Of a stretch of 64,000 bases of DNA, positions 9,395 to 17,843 are shown one piece after another. The stretch is taken from positions 538,001 to 602,000 of the forward strand of contig NZ_CP119082.1 in assembly GCF_029027965.1 (NCBI RefSeq), in the 5' to 3' direction. Below the pieces are notes generated by a model. It made no database searches and was not told the DNA's origin. It was given only the letters and a program-made list of their open reading frames with translations. Origin of the DNA: Paracoccus sp. S3-43 (GTDB taxonomy: Bacteria > Pseudomonadota > Alphaproteobacteria > Rhodobacterales > Rhodobacteraceae). Made by a program: the position numbers and the translations under genes. Within the stretch, counting starts at the first letter, position 1. Each line of letters starts with the position of its first letter.

Positions 9395-10032
9395 AGGCCC
9401 GACCGCAGATGAAGTCCGCGCTTGTCATCGACGATCATCCGATCACCCATCTGGGCGCGAACCGCCTGCTGCGCGAACTGGGATACGAGCGTATCGGCCA
9501 GGCCATGTCGGGCGAGGAGGCGCTGTCGCAACTGGCGGGCGGCGACGCGCCGGACCTGATCGTCCTGGACATCAGCCTGCCGGGCCAGGGCGGGCTGGAT
9601 CTGGTGGCGCCGCTGCGCGACGCGGCGCCGGATGCGCCGATCCTGATCTTTTCGATGAACGACCAGACCGGCTTTGCCGCTCGCGCCTTGCAGTCGGGCG
9701 CGCAGGGGTTTCTGTCGAAGAACGCGCCCCCCGCCGATTTCCGCGAGGCGGTGCGGATGCTGGAATCGGGCGAATTCTATCTGTCGCCCCGCCACGCGAT
9801 GGCGCTGGCGACGCTGCGGGCCGGGGCCTCGGCCGATCCGCTGGGGGCGCTGTCGGACCGGGAACGGCAGGTGCTGGCGCTGATCGGCCGGGGGCTCAGC
9901 CTGCAAGCCATCGCGGATCACCTGGATGTCAGCTACAAGACGGCGGCCAACACCTCCTCGGCGCTGAAGAAGAAGCTGGGCGTGGACGGCATCAACGGGC
10001 TGATGAAATTCGCCCTGGACAGCGGGATATGA
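9391..10032 (+). CDS. LuxR/NarL-family response regulator
   Basis: 213 residues: receiver domain with the acidic pair DD (14-15), phospho-acceptor Asp60 in LIVLDISLPGQ and the conserved Lys in FLSKNAPP, then a LuxR-type HTH (RERQVLALIGRGLSLQAIAD). It is the cognate partner of the overlapping kinase. A second in-frame ATG at 9409 is an alternative start. The gene overlaps the next gene (DUF2478) by 4 bases, which ties the two-component system to that protein. Confidence 0.94.
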   Translation: MKARPQMKSALVIDDHPITHLGANRLLRELGYERIGQAMSGEEALSQLAGGDAPDLIVLDISLPGQGGLDLVAPLRDAAPDAPILIFSMNDQTGFAARALQSGAQGFLSKNAPPADFREAVRMLESGEFYLSPRHAMALATLRAGASADPLGALSDRERQVLALIGRGLSLQAIADHLDVSYKTAANTSSALKKKLGVDGINGLMKFALDSGI

Positions 10033-10550
10033 CGGCGATGCTGGGATGGTTCAGTCTGGACGACGACGCAGCACCGGGCGAGGCCGACCGGATCCTGGCG
10101 CGCCTGTCGGCCGGTCTGGCGGATGCGGGCCTGCGGCTGGCGGGCGCCATCCAGGTCAACACCGACCGGGGCGCCGACTGCGCCTGCGACATGGACGTGC
10201 TGGTGCTGGGCGAGGAAGACATGCCGATCCGCATTTCCCAGTCCCTCGGCAGCGGATCGACCGGCTGCCGCCTGGATCCCGGCGCGCTGGAAATGGCGGC
10301 GGCGCGGGTCTCGGCCCGGCTGGCGGGGGCGGAACTGCTGATCCTGCCCAAGTTCGGCCGCCAAGAGGCCATCGGCCGGGGCTTTCGCAGCGTGATCGCG
10401 CAGGCGGTGGCCCAGGACGTGCCGATCCTGCTGCATGTGCCCCCCGAACAGCGCGCCGATTTCGACCGCTTCTGCGAGGGGCTGGGCCAGCGCGTTCCGC
10501 CGGGCCAGCTGGCCGAATGGTGCCTGGACCAGGTGACGGGTCTTCAGTGA
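10029..10550 (+). CDS. DUF2478 protein
   Basis: 173-residue protein that I assign to DUF2478 from features such as AGAIQVNTDRGADCACDMDVLVL, SLGSGSTGCRLDPGALE, LLILPKFGRQEA and GRGFRSVIA. From memory, this family is often found near molybdate transport or molybdoenzyme genes; its biochemistry is not known. Translation is coupled to the response regulator by a 4-base overlap, and a TusA-like gene follows after 10 bases. A role in molybdenum or cofactor sensing is inference from context. Confidence 0.75.
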   Translation: MTAMLGWFSLDDDAAPGEADRILARLSAGLADAGLRLAGAIQVNTDRGADCACDMDVLVLGEEDMPIRISQSLGSGSTGCRLDPGALEMAAARVSARLAGAELLILPKFGRQEAIGRGFRSVIAQAVAQDVPILLHVPPEQRADFDRFCEGLGQRVPPGQLAEWCLDQVTGLQ

Positions 10551-10560
10551 CGGGCGTCCG

Positions 10561-10839
10561 GTGACCGACCTTCCGCTGATCGACGCGCGCGGGCTGCTGT
10601 GCCCGCTGCCGGTCCTGCGGCTGCGCAAGCTGCTGCCCGACCATCCGCCGGGCGCGCGGGTGCGGCTGTGGGCGACCGACGCCATGGCCCTGGTCGATGT
10701 GCCGCATTTCTGCGAAGGCTCGGGGCACCGGCTGGTCGAACAGCGCGACATCGGCGGCGGCGTGCGGGAATTCATCGTCGAAAGGGGGCTTTCCGCCCCC
10801 TCGGCCGCCAGGGCGGCCTTCACCCCCGAGGATATTTGA
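10561..10839 (+). CDS. TusA/YedF-like sulfur-carrier protein, C-terminus encoded by an intergenic repeat
   Basis: 92-residue SirA/TusA-fold protein: the hallmark CPxP is present as RGLLCPLPVLRLRKLL with the persulfide-bearing Cys14. Members pass sulfur to tRNA-thiolation, molybdenum-cofactor or dissimilatory sulfur enzymes. It starts with GTG at 10561. The fold should end around residue 77; the last ~15 residues (SAPSAARAAFTPEDI) and the TGA stop come from a copy of the GGATATTTG element. It is probably co-transcribed with the kinase, regulator and DUF2478 genes. Confidence 0.88.
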   Translation: MTDLPLIDARGLLCPLPVLRLRKLLPDHPPGARVRLWATDAMALVDVPHFCEGSGHRLVEQRDIGGGVREFIVERGLSAPSAARAAFTPEDI

Positions 10840-10850
10840 GCGAAGAAGAA
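10784..10850 (+). repeat. GGATATTTG intergenic element, copy A
   Basis: Hairpin GGGGGC-tttcc-GCCCCC (10784-10800), a second stem GGCCGCC/GGCGGCC (10803-10818), then CCCCCGAGGATATTTG and a purine-rich GAAGAAGAAG tail. It provides the 3' end of the TusA-like coding region and runs up to the AEC start at 10854. One of six copies in the window. Confidence 0.75.
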
Positions 10851-10853
10851 GCC

Positions 10854-11780
10854 ATGCTGGCCGTGTTCCTGAAGACCCTGCCCTTTTTCGGGATGATCGG
10901 CCTGGGCTGGCTGGCCGCGCGGACGCGGTTCTTTCCCCATGAGGGGGCGGCCTGGCTGACCAAATTCGTCTTTTACTTCGCGCTGTCGGCGATGCTGTTC
11001 CGCTTTGCCGCGCGCCTGGATCTGGCGGCGCTGTTCGACCGGTCCTTCGCGCTGGCCTATCTGGCGGGATCCTTCGGGCTTTGGCTGGTCGGCATGGCCG
11101 TGGCGCGCGGCCGGGGCCTGTCCCTGCCCGAGGCCGCGATGGAGGCGCAGTGCTGCATGATCGGCAATACCGGATTTCTGGGCGTGCCGATGCTGGTCGC
11201 GCTGCTGGGCGAACGCGCCGTGGGGCCGGTGCTGATGGTCCTGACCATCGACATGCTGGTGTTTTCCACGCTGATCACCCTGATCATCCATGCGGGCCGC
11301 AGCGGCGGGCTGCGCCTTGCCACGGCGGTTCCGATCCTGCGCGGCATCGTCGCCAATCCGATGGTCCTGTCGATGCTGGCGGGCCTGGCCTGGGCGCAGA
11401 TGCGCCTGCCCGTGCCCGGCCCTTTCGACGAGTTCCTGGTGATGCTGGGCGCCGCCGCCACCCCCGGCGCGCTGTTCGCCATCGGCGCCAGCCTGGCGGG
11501 GCGGCGCATCGGCCGACTTGCGGCCTCGGCCTGGCTGACGGTCGCCAAGCTGATCCTGCATCCCCTGGCCGTGGGCCTGGCCGCCTGGGCCTTTCACGTC
11601 GAGCCCTTCGCCGCAGGTGTCATGGTCGCCGCCGCCGCCCTGCCGGTCGCAGGCAACGTCTATATCCTGGCGCAATATTTCGGCGTGGCGCAGCAGCGCG
11701 TGTCGGCCGCGATCCTGATGTCCACCGCAGGCAGCATCGTGACGGTTCCGCTGATCATCCTGCTGATCGGGCAGGGATAG
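10854..11780 (+). CDS. AEC-family (auxin efflux carrier-like) permease
   Basis: 308-residue inner-membrane transporter with roughly ten hydrophobic segments and the AEC pattern: MIGLGWLAARTRFF at the start, MIGNTGFLGVPM in the first half and AALPVAGNVYILAQYF near the end. Bacterial AEC members move dicarboxylates, malonate or similar anions. The ATG at 10854 gives the expected N-terminus, and its only upstream ribosome-binding candidate is the purine-rich tail of repeat copy A. It may be transcribed from the kinase/TusA operon. Substrate unknown. Confidence 0.9.
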   Translation: MLAVFLKTLPFFGMIGLGWLAARTRFFPHEGAAWLTKFVFYFALSAMLFRFAARLDLAALFDRSFALAYLAGSFGLWLVGMAVARGRGLSLPEAAMEAQCCMIGNTGFLGVPMLVALLGERAVGPVLMVLTIDMLVFSTLITLIIHAGRSGGLRLATAVPILRGIVANPMVLSMLAGLAWAQMRLPVPGPFDEFLVMLGAAATPGALFAIGASLAGRRIGRLAASAWLTVAKLILHPLAVGLAAWAFHVEPFAAGVMVAAAALPVAGNVYILAQYFGVAQQRVSAAILMSTAGSIVTVPLIILLIGQG

Positions 11781-12003
11781 GCCGGGGACCGCGCGCGGGG
11801 CCGCGCCGGAAACCGCCGAGGCGCAGCTTGCGGGTCGCCTGGGTGTTCCCAGCTCACCGCGTGATATCCTCGTCCGCGTTCTCCATCCGGTCCAGATTGG
11901 CGACGACCGTCAGAGATCCCCGTTCTCTTTGGGCCGGGATCTTTGGGAACAAAATCACGACCAGGATTGTAGTCTTATCGGGACGGATGAAAGGAAGCGC
12001 ACC
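11781..12003. other. Intergenic region, no recognised gene
   Basis: A 223-base gap between two plus-strand genes. It holds a GC-rich imperfect inverted repeat just after the AEC stop (CCGGGGACCGCGCGCGG...), possibly its terminator, and a less GC-rich stretch at 11945-11980 that probably carries the promoter of the hydrolase. I see no convincing small gene. Confidence 0.4.
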
Positions 12004-12612
12004 ATGTCCAAGACTCTGATCGTTCCCGGTCTTGACGGATCGCCCGCGCCGCATTGGCAGGACTGGTGGGCGCGCACCGATCCGAACGCGATGATCGTCG
12101 ATCTGCCCGACCCTCGCCGCCCCGTGCGCGAGGCGTGGGAGGCGACGCTGGCCGAAATGGTCCTGCGCCATCCGGGCAGCATCCTGGTCGGCCATTCGCT
12201 GGGATCGGTGCTGATCGCGCAGATGCTGGACCGCTGGGCGGGGCTGCGGGTGCGCGGCGCCGTCCTGGTGGCCCCCGCCGATCCGCTGGCGGGGTTCGAG
12301 GATTGCAAGCGCATCCGCCGCTTCGGGCCGCTGCCGGAACGGGCGCTGGACGTGCCTGCGGTCGTGGTGGCCAGCCGCAACGATCCCTGGATGTCCTTCG
12401 GCCGCTGTCAGGATCTGGCCGACGACCTGGGGGCGGATCTGATCGACTTGGGCCATGCGGGGCATATCAACGTCGCCTCGGGTTTTGGGCCGTGGCCAGG
12501 GGGCAAGGTGATCCGCGACGGGCTGCTGGACCGGACCGCCCGGCCGTCGATGCTGCGCAGGTTGCTGAGCCAGGCAACGGCCCCGCGCCGGGTGCCGGTG
12601 GCAGGTGCATGA
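12004..12612 (+). CDS. RBBP9/YdeN-family alpha/beta hydrolase
   Basis: 202-residue serine hydrolase of the RBBP9/YdeN type: oxyanion and nucleophile regions TLIVPGLDGSPAPHWQDWW and LVGHSLGSVL (serine nucleophile), acidic residue in ASRNDPWMSF and catalytic histidine in GHAGHINVASGFGPWP, all typical of the family. The start at 12004 is preceded by GGAAGC. Substrates of bacterial members are poorly known. Its stop overlaps the next small ORF (ATGA). Confidence 0.92.
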   Translation: MSKTLIVPGLDGSPAPHWQDWWARTDPNAMIVDLPDPRRPVREAWEATLAEMVLRHPGSILVGHSLGSVLIAQMLDRWAGLRVRGAVLVAPADPLAGFEDCKRIRRFGPLPERALDVPAVVVASRNDPWMSFGRCQDLADDLGADLIDLGHAGHINVASGFGPWPGGKVIRDGLLDRTARPSMLRRLLSQATAPRRVPVAGA

Positions 12613-12821
12613 TGCCCGCCCGCAGCTTTGACCGCCGCGCGGAACCCTGCCCGATCATCGACTTCGGGGTGCCCTTCATGTTCGAGATCCAGACCGAGCT
12701 GCACCTGCGCCGCCTCGACCAGGACGCCCCGGCCGCCGATCACGGCCGGATCGGGGCCGCGGCATTGCTGGTCTTGGCCAGCCTGTCCGGCCTGACGGTG
12801 CTGGCGGCGGCGCTGGGCTAA
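12609..12821 (+). CDS. Small hypothetical protein with one C-terminal membrane segment
   Basis: 70 residues, not recognised. A short polar N-terminal half is followed by one hydrophobic helix (GAAALLVLASLSGLTVLAAALG) reaching the C-terminus, so a tail-anchored or single-pass membrane protein is plausible. The ATG at 12609 overlaps the hydrolase stop; an internal ATG at 12678 (47 residues) is an equally good start. Support is only the coupling, the membrane helix and codon use like its neighbours. Confidence 0.5.
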   Translation: MMPARSFDRRAEPCPIIDFGVPFMFEIQTELHLRRLDQDAPAADHGRIGAAALLVLASLSGLTVLAAALG

Positions 12822-12831
12822 GCGCCGGGCG

Positions 12832-13425
12832 TCAGGCCTGCGCCAGGAAACCGCGCAAGACCTGCAACTTGGCGGCGGCGGTGTCGACGATGCTGTCCCC
12901 CGACATGCCGTCGTCATTGGCCCAGATGCGGAACGTGTCGGCCAGGGCGTGGGAAATCGCCTCGGCCAGCAGTTCGGCGTCGGGACGGGCATCCTCGCCC
13001 AGGCGCATGACGGCCAGATCGGCGATCTGGTCGCGCAGGCGTTTCAGCGATCCGTAGAAGATCGGCAGCAGATCGGGCGAACGGTCCAGCAGCCGCTCAA
13101 TCAGGCGCGAGGTGGCGCGGTCAAGGTCGCTGTTCGACAGCAGCTGCCGCAGCGCCTGCAACAGATCCGCCAGCAGCGGTCCCGACGAGTCGCGGAACCG
13201 GGCCACGGTATCGTCGTCGAAACTGGGCGCCGTGCCGATGATCGCGGCATCCTTGTTCAGGTAATAGTTGAAGAACGTGCGCTGGCTGATCCCCGCCTCG
13301 GCCGCGATCGCCTCGGTCGTCACGCTGTCATGGCCGTGGCGCAGCGCCAGAGTCAGCGCCGCGCGCTGGATCTCGCGCGAGGTCTGCAACCGCCTTCGAT
13401 CACGAAGCGATGATTTCACGGCCAT
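12832..13425 (-). CDS. TetR/AcrR-family repressor
   Basis: 197 residues with an N-terminal TetR HTH (TTEAIAAEAGISQRTFFNYY) and a variable C-terminal ligand-binding half. The start at 13425 (MAVKSSLRDRRR) was preferred over an upstream ATG that would lie inside the operator. It is divergent from an RND efflux operon with a strong palindrome between them, the standard arrangement for a drug-responsive local repressor that also controls itself (inference). Confidence 0.92.
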   Translation of the reverse strand: MAVKSSLRDRRRLQTSREIQRAALTLALRHGHDSVTTEAIAAEAGISQRTFFNYYLNKDAAIIGTAPSFDDDTVARFRDSSGPLLADLLQALRQLLSNSDLDRATSRLIERLLDRSPDLLPIFYGSLKRLRDQIADLAVMRLGEDARPDAELLAEAISHALADTFRIWANDDGMSGDSIVDTAAAKLQVLRGFLAQA

Positions 13426-13461
13426 GGCGCATTTCCCCCGGATATTCATATCAGGCAAACA

Positions 13462-13486
13462 TTGCACACTGTGCATTGATGTGCAA
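13462..13486. promoter_or_regulatory. Probable TetR operator
   Basis: TGCACA-C-TGTGCA (13463-13475) is a perfect 13-bp palindrome; a further TGTGCAA at 13480-13486 pairs with TTGCACA at 13462-13468 to form an overlapping, wider inverted repeat. It lies between the divergent TetR and efflux genes, 37 bases from the TetR start. Confidence 0.72.
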
Positions 13487-13529
13487 CAAGGCGGCAAAGC
13501 CCCTCCGCCTGTCCGAAGGACCGATTCCG

Positions 13530-14729
13530 ATGCCCCTTTTCCGCCTGCTGGCCTGTGTGGTCCTGATCGCCGTCTGGTTTTCGTCCCTGCCGGCCCTTGC
13601 CCAACAGGACGACATGCCGCCGCCCGCGGTCGGCGTGGTGACGGTGCAGCCTCAGCGGGTGCCGCGCATCGTGACGCTGCCGGGCCGCGCCGTGGCCCAG
13701 TCCGAGGCCGCGATCCGTCCGCGCGTGGGCGGGCTGGTGACGGAAATCCTGTATGAGCCGGGGACCGCCCTGGAACGGGGCGCGCCGATGTTCCAGATCG
13801 ACCCGGCGACCTATCGGGCCAACCTGTCCAGCGCCGAGGCGCAGGTCAGTTCCGCCCGCGCAGCACTGACCCAGGCGGAAACCTCGTTCGGGCGGACCGA
13901 ACGGCTGCTGGGATCGGGCACCACCCAGGCGCAGGTCGACGCATCGCGCGCCACGCTGGAACAGGCCCAGGCCGCGCTGCAATCGGCCGAGGCCGCGCTG
14001 ACCCTTGCGCAGGCGGAACTGGACTGGACCACCGTCACCAGCCCGATCGACGGCGTGGCCAGCGTCGCGGCGGTCTCGGTCGGCGATCTGGTCACGGCGG
14101 GGCAGGCCGATGCGCTGGCCACCGTCACCAGCCTGGATCCGATCGACGTGGACATGTACGAACCCTCGGCCCGGCTGCTGTCGCTGCGCGAGGATATCAG
14201 CGCGGGCCGGCTGCGGCTGAACGAAACGCTGCAAGCGACGCTGACGCTGGAAACCGGCGAGACCTATGAGGCCACGGGCAGGCTGGTCGCGCCGGGGGTC
14301 ACCGTCTCGACCTCGACCGGGGCGGTGGATACGCGGTTCCGCTTCGACAACCCGCGCCGCCTGATCCTGCCCGGCATGTTCCTGCGCGGCCAGATCGAGA
14401 TGGGCACGACCGAGGCCTTCCTGGTCACGCAGAACGCCGCGACCCGCGACAAGACGGGGCGACTGACGGCCTGGGTGATCCGCGACGGCAGGGCCGCAGA
14501 GGTGAACCTGACCGACGACGGCAGCTATCGGAACCACTGGATCGTGACGGACGGGCTGGAACCCGGCGACCTGCTGGCGGTCGACAACCTGGCCGCGCTG
14601 ACCGAAGGCGCGACGGTCACGACCGTGCCCGTCACGCTGGACGACAACGGCGTGGTCCGCGAAGCGGCGCCCGCCGCCGCCCCCGATGCCGCCGCCGACG
14701 CCCAACCCGCCCCGGCCGCGGCAGAGTAA
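13530..14729 (+). CDS. RND efflux periplasmic adaptor (AcrA/MexA family)
   Basis: 399-residue membrane-fusion protein. It has an N-terminal signal/anchor (LLACVVLIAVWFSSLPALA), lipoyl and coiled-coil hairpin halves (Ala/Gln-rich heptads around residues 90-150) and a beta-barrel; the extreme C-terminus is Ala/Pro-rich. It links the inner-membrane pump to an outer-membrane channel. The start at 13530 has GAAGGA upstream; the frame is open further upstream by chance. There is no lipobox Cys. It ends 3 bases before the pump gene. Confidence 0.95.
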   Translation: MPLFRLLACVVLIAVWFSSLPALAQQDDMPPPAVGVVTVQPQRVPRIVTLPGRAVAQSEAAIRPRVGGLVTEILYEPGTALERGAPMFQIDPATYRANLSSAEAQVSSARAALTQAETSFGRTERLLGSGTTQAQVDASRATLEQAQAALQSAEAALTLAQAELDWTTVTSPIDGVASVAAVSVGDLVTAGQADALATVTSLDPIDVDMYEPSARLLSLREDISAGRLRLNETLQATLTLETGETYEATGRLVAPGVTVSTSTGAVDTRFRFDNPRRLILPGMFLRGQIEMGTTEAFLVTQNAATRDKTGRLTAWVIRDGRAAEVNLTDDGSYRNHWIVTDGLEPGDLLAVDNLAALTEGATVTTVPVTLDDNGVVREAAPAAAPDAAADAQPAPAAAE

Positions 14730-14732
14730 CCC

Positions 14733-17700
14733 ATGGCACGCTTTTTCATCCATCGCCCCGTCTTCGCCTGGGTTCTGGCCTTCGTGACCATGCTGGTCGG
14801 CGCCCTTGGTCTGCAAACCCTTGCGATCGAGCAATATCCCCAGATCGCCCCCACCACCGTCCGCATCAGCGCCACCTATACCGGCGCATCGGCCGAGATC
14901 GTCGAGAATTCCGTCACCACCGTGATCGAGGACGGCATGACCGGGATCGACGGGCTGATCTACATGACCTCGAATTCGACGCCGGGATCGGCATCCGTGT
15001 CGCTGACCTTCGACGATACGGTCGATGCCGACATCGCGCAGGTCCAGGTCCAGAACAAGCTGCAACTGGTGACCAGCCAGCTGCCCGACATCGTGCAGCA
15101 GCGGGGGGTGAACGTGTCGCGCTCCACCTCGTCGATCCTGCTGGTGGGGGCGCTGACCAGCACGGACGGCAGCTTTTCGTCGGTGGAACTGGGCGATCTG
15201 GTGGCGCAGATGATCGAGGATCCGGTCAAGCGGACCCCCGGAGTCGGGTCCATCAACACCTTCGGGTCGGGCTATGCGATGCGCATCTGGCTGGATCCGA
15301 TGAAGATGGCGCAATACCAGGTCACGCCCGCCGACGTGACCGCCGCCGTATCCGAACAGAACACCAACGTCACCGTGGGTGAACTGGGCGCCGAGCCGTC
15401 GGCGGAAGGCCAGCGGCTGACCATGACCCTGTCGGCGCAGTCGCAATTCAGCTCCGTGCCGGAATTCGAACGCATCCTGCTGCGCGTGGACCCGGACGGA
15501 TCGACGGTCTTCCTAGGCGACGTGGCCCGGATCGAGATCGGCCAGGAATCCTATGGCGGGGCTGCGCGCTATAACGGCAATCCGGCGGCGGGTTTCGGCG
15601 TCAACCTGGCGACGGGCGCCAATGCCGTGGACACCGCCCATGCCGTGCGCGCGGTGATCGACGGTATCGCGCCGTCGCTGCCCGCGGGCGTGCAGGTCGT
15701 CTATCCCTATGACACCGCGCCCTTCGTCGAAAAATCCATCCACCAAGTCTACAAGACCCTGGCCGAGGCCGTGGTGCTGGTCTTTCTGGTGATCCTGGCC
15801 TTCCTGCAAAGCTGGCGCGCCACGATCATCCCGGTGATCGCCATCCCGGTGGTGCTGCTGGGCACCTTCGGGGTGCTGGCGGCGGCGGGCTTTTCCATCA
15901 ACACGCTGACCATGTTCGCGCTGGTGCTGGCCATCGGCCTGCTGGTCGATGACGCCATCGTCGTCGTCGAAAACGTCGAGCGGGTGATGGAGGAAGAGGG
16001 TCTCGGCCCCGTCGAGGCCACCCAGAAAAGCATGGAGGAGATCACCTCGGCCCTGGTCGGCATCGTCATGGTGCTGTCGGCGGTGTTTCTGCCGATGGCC
16101 TTCATGTCGGGCGCGACCGGGGTGATCTATCGCCAGTTTTCCTTGACGATCATCACCGCCATGGTGCTGTCGCTGGGCGTCGCGGTGATCCTGACGCCCG
16201 CCATGTGCGCCAGCCTGCTGAAGCCGCGCGGGCATGGCGACGGCATCGCGCCCGCCCGCTGGTTCAACCGCAACCTGGACCGCGCGACGAACGGCTATGG
16301 CCATGCCGTGGCCCGGCTGGTGCGCCGTCCGTTCAGGATGCTGGTGGTGCTGGCCGCCATCGGCTTTGGCGCGCTTGCCCTGTATGAACGCCTGCCCGGC
16401 TCCTTCCTGCCGGACGAGGATCAGGGCGTGATGATGGTGATGATCGAGACGCCCGACGGATCGACCACCGCGCAGACCCTGGCCCTGGTCGAGAGGGTCG
16501 AGGACTATCTGCGCGTCCAGGAAGCCGACACGGTGGAATCCACCTTCTCGGTCCTGGGCTTCAGCTTCGGCGGCGCGGGCCAGAACAACGCCATGCTGTT
16601 TGCCAAGCTGCGCGAATACGAGGATCGCCCCGACCTTGACGTGGCCTCGCTGGTGACGCGGGCCAACGGCTATTTCTTCATGAACAACCGCGCGGGGCAG
16701 GCCTATTTCCTGCAACCGCCGGCGATTCCCGGCATGGGCGCGTCCTCGGGCTTTTCGATGTATCTGGTCGACCAGTCGGGGCGCGGGCAAGAGGCGCTGA
16801 CGGCGGCCGCCGACCAGCTGGTCGCCACGGCCCAGACCGATGGCCGCGTCACCAACCTGCGCGGCAACGAGGCGCCGTTCCAGACCTCGCTGCGGCTGGA
16901 CATCGACCAGCAGAAGGCCGCCGCCTTCGGATTGTCGATCTCCGAGGTGAACGCGATGCTGTCGATCATCTTCTCGGGCCGGGACGTGAACGATTTCGCG
17001 CTTGGCGCCGAACTGCGCCCGGTGATCGTTCAGGGCGAGGCCTATGCCCGATCCCAGCCGGAAGACATCGACCGCTGGTTCGCCCGCAATTCCGACGGCG
17101 ACATGGTGAATTTCGGCGCCTTCACCACCCGCGTCTGGGACCAGGAGCCGCAGGCCCTGGCCCGCTATGGCGGCACCCGCGCGCTGGAACTGTCGGGGGC
17201 TGCGGCGCAGGGCCTGTCCTCTGGCGCGGCGATGGATGCGATGGAGGAGATGGTGGCCGACATGCCCGGCGGCTATGGCGCCGCCTGGACGGGCCTGTCC
17301 TATCAGGAACGGCTGTCGGGCAACCAGGCGCCCCTGCTGTTCGCGCTTTCGGGGCTGGTGGTGTTCCTGGCGCTGGCCGCGCTCTATGAAAGCTGGACGG
17401 TGCCGCTGGCGGTGATGCTGACCGTGCCGGTGGGCATCCTGGGCGCGCTGGCCGCGGCGCTGTTCTTCGACCAGACCAACGATGTCTACTTCAAGGTCGG
17501 GCTGCTGACGACCATCGGCCTTGCCGCGCGGAACGCCATCCTCATCGTGGAATTCGCGCAATCGCTGGTGGCCCAGGGGCGTCCGCTGCTGGAGGCCGCC
17601 ATCGAGGCGTCGAAGATGCGCCTGCGCCCGATCCTGATGACCACCTTCGCCTTCATGCTGGGGGTGCTGCCGCTGGCCATCGCCTCGGGCGCGGGGGCGG

Positions 17701-17843
17701 GGGCGCAGAACTCGATCGGGATCGGGGTTCTGGGCGGCATGGCGTCCTCGGCCGTGATCGGGATCTTCCTGGTGCCGGTCTTCTATGTGGCCGTGCTGAA
17801 GGCGGTCGAGCTTCTCGGAAGAAGAAAGGGACGACCCGCATGA
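14733..17843 (+). CDS. RND multidrug efflux transporter (AcrB/HAE1 family)
   Basis: 1036-residue proton-driven pump of full family length with twelve membrane helices and two large periplasmic loops. Signatures include MARFFIHRPVFAWVLA at the N-terminus, the proton-relay LVDDAIVVVENVERV in TM4, the PAMCASLLKP segment and ARNAILIVEFA in TM10. Substrates are likely amphiphilic drugs, dyes or solvents. It is co-transcribed with the adaptor under the divergent TetR. No complete outer-membrane channel gene follows; only a 50-codon remnant overlaps its stop. Confidence 0.97.
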   Translation: MARFFIHRPVFAWVLAFVTMLVGALGLQTLAIEQYPQIAPTTVRISATYTGASAEIVENSVTTVIEDGMTGIDGLIYMTSNSTPGSASVSLTFDDTVDADIAQVQVQNKLQLVTSQLPDIVQQRGVNVSRSTSSILLVGALTSTDGSFSSVELGDLVAQMIEDPVKRTPGVGSINTFGSGYAMRIWLDPMKMAQYQVTPADVTAAVSEQNTNVTVGELGAEPSAEGQRLTMTLSAQSQFSSVPEFERILLRVDPDGSTVFLGDVARIEIGQESYGGAARYNGNPAAGFGVNLATGANAVDTAHAVRAVIDGIAPSLPAGVQVVYPYDTAPFVEKSIHQVYKTLAEAVVLVFLVILAFLQSWRATIIPVIAIPVVLLGTFGVLAAAGFSINTLTMFALVLAIGLLVDDAIVVVENVERVMEEEGLGPVEATQKSMEEITSALVGIVMVLSAVFLPMAFMSGATGVIYRQFSLTIITAMVLSLGVAVILTPAMCASLLKPRGHGDGIAPARWFNRNLDRATNGYGHAVARLVRRPFRMLVVLAAIGFGALALYERLPGSFLPDEDQGVMMVMIETPDGSTTAQTLALVERVEDYLRVQEADTVESTFSVLGFSFGGAGQNNAMLFAKLREYEDRPDLDVASLVTRANGYFFMNNRAGQAYFLQPPAIPGMGASSGFSMYLVDQSGRGQEALTAAADQLVATAQTDGRVTNLRGNEAPFQTSLRLDIDQQKAAAFGLSISEVNAMLSIIFSGRDVNDFALGAELRPVIVQGEAYARSQPEDIDRWFARNSDGDMVNFGAFTTRVWDQEPQALARYGGTRALELSGAAAQGLSSGAAMDAMEEMVADMPGGYGAAWTGLSYQERLSGNQAPLLFALSGLVVFLALAALYESWTVPLAVMLTVPVGILGALAAALFFDQTNDVYFKVGLLTTIGLAARNAILIVEFAQSLVAQGRPLLEAAIEASKMRLRPILMTTFAFMLGVLPLAIASGAGAGAQNSIGIGVLGGMASSAVIGIFLVPVFYVAVLKAVELLGRRKGRPA

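Noticed and set aside
11660..11930. Possible small minus-strand genes after the AEC transporter (a frame ending MENADEDITR overlapping a GTG start)
   Set aside because: The frames are short, lack ribosome-binding sites, match nothing I know and partly overlap the AEC gene.
15513..17561. A 682-codon open frame antisense to the RND pump
   Set aside because: Same reasoning: it is His/Arg/Asp/Gly-rich with no domain, and the pump on the plus strand is unambiguous.
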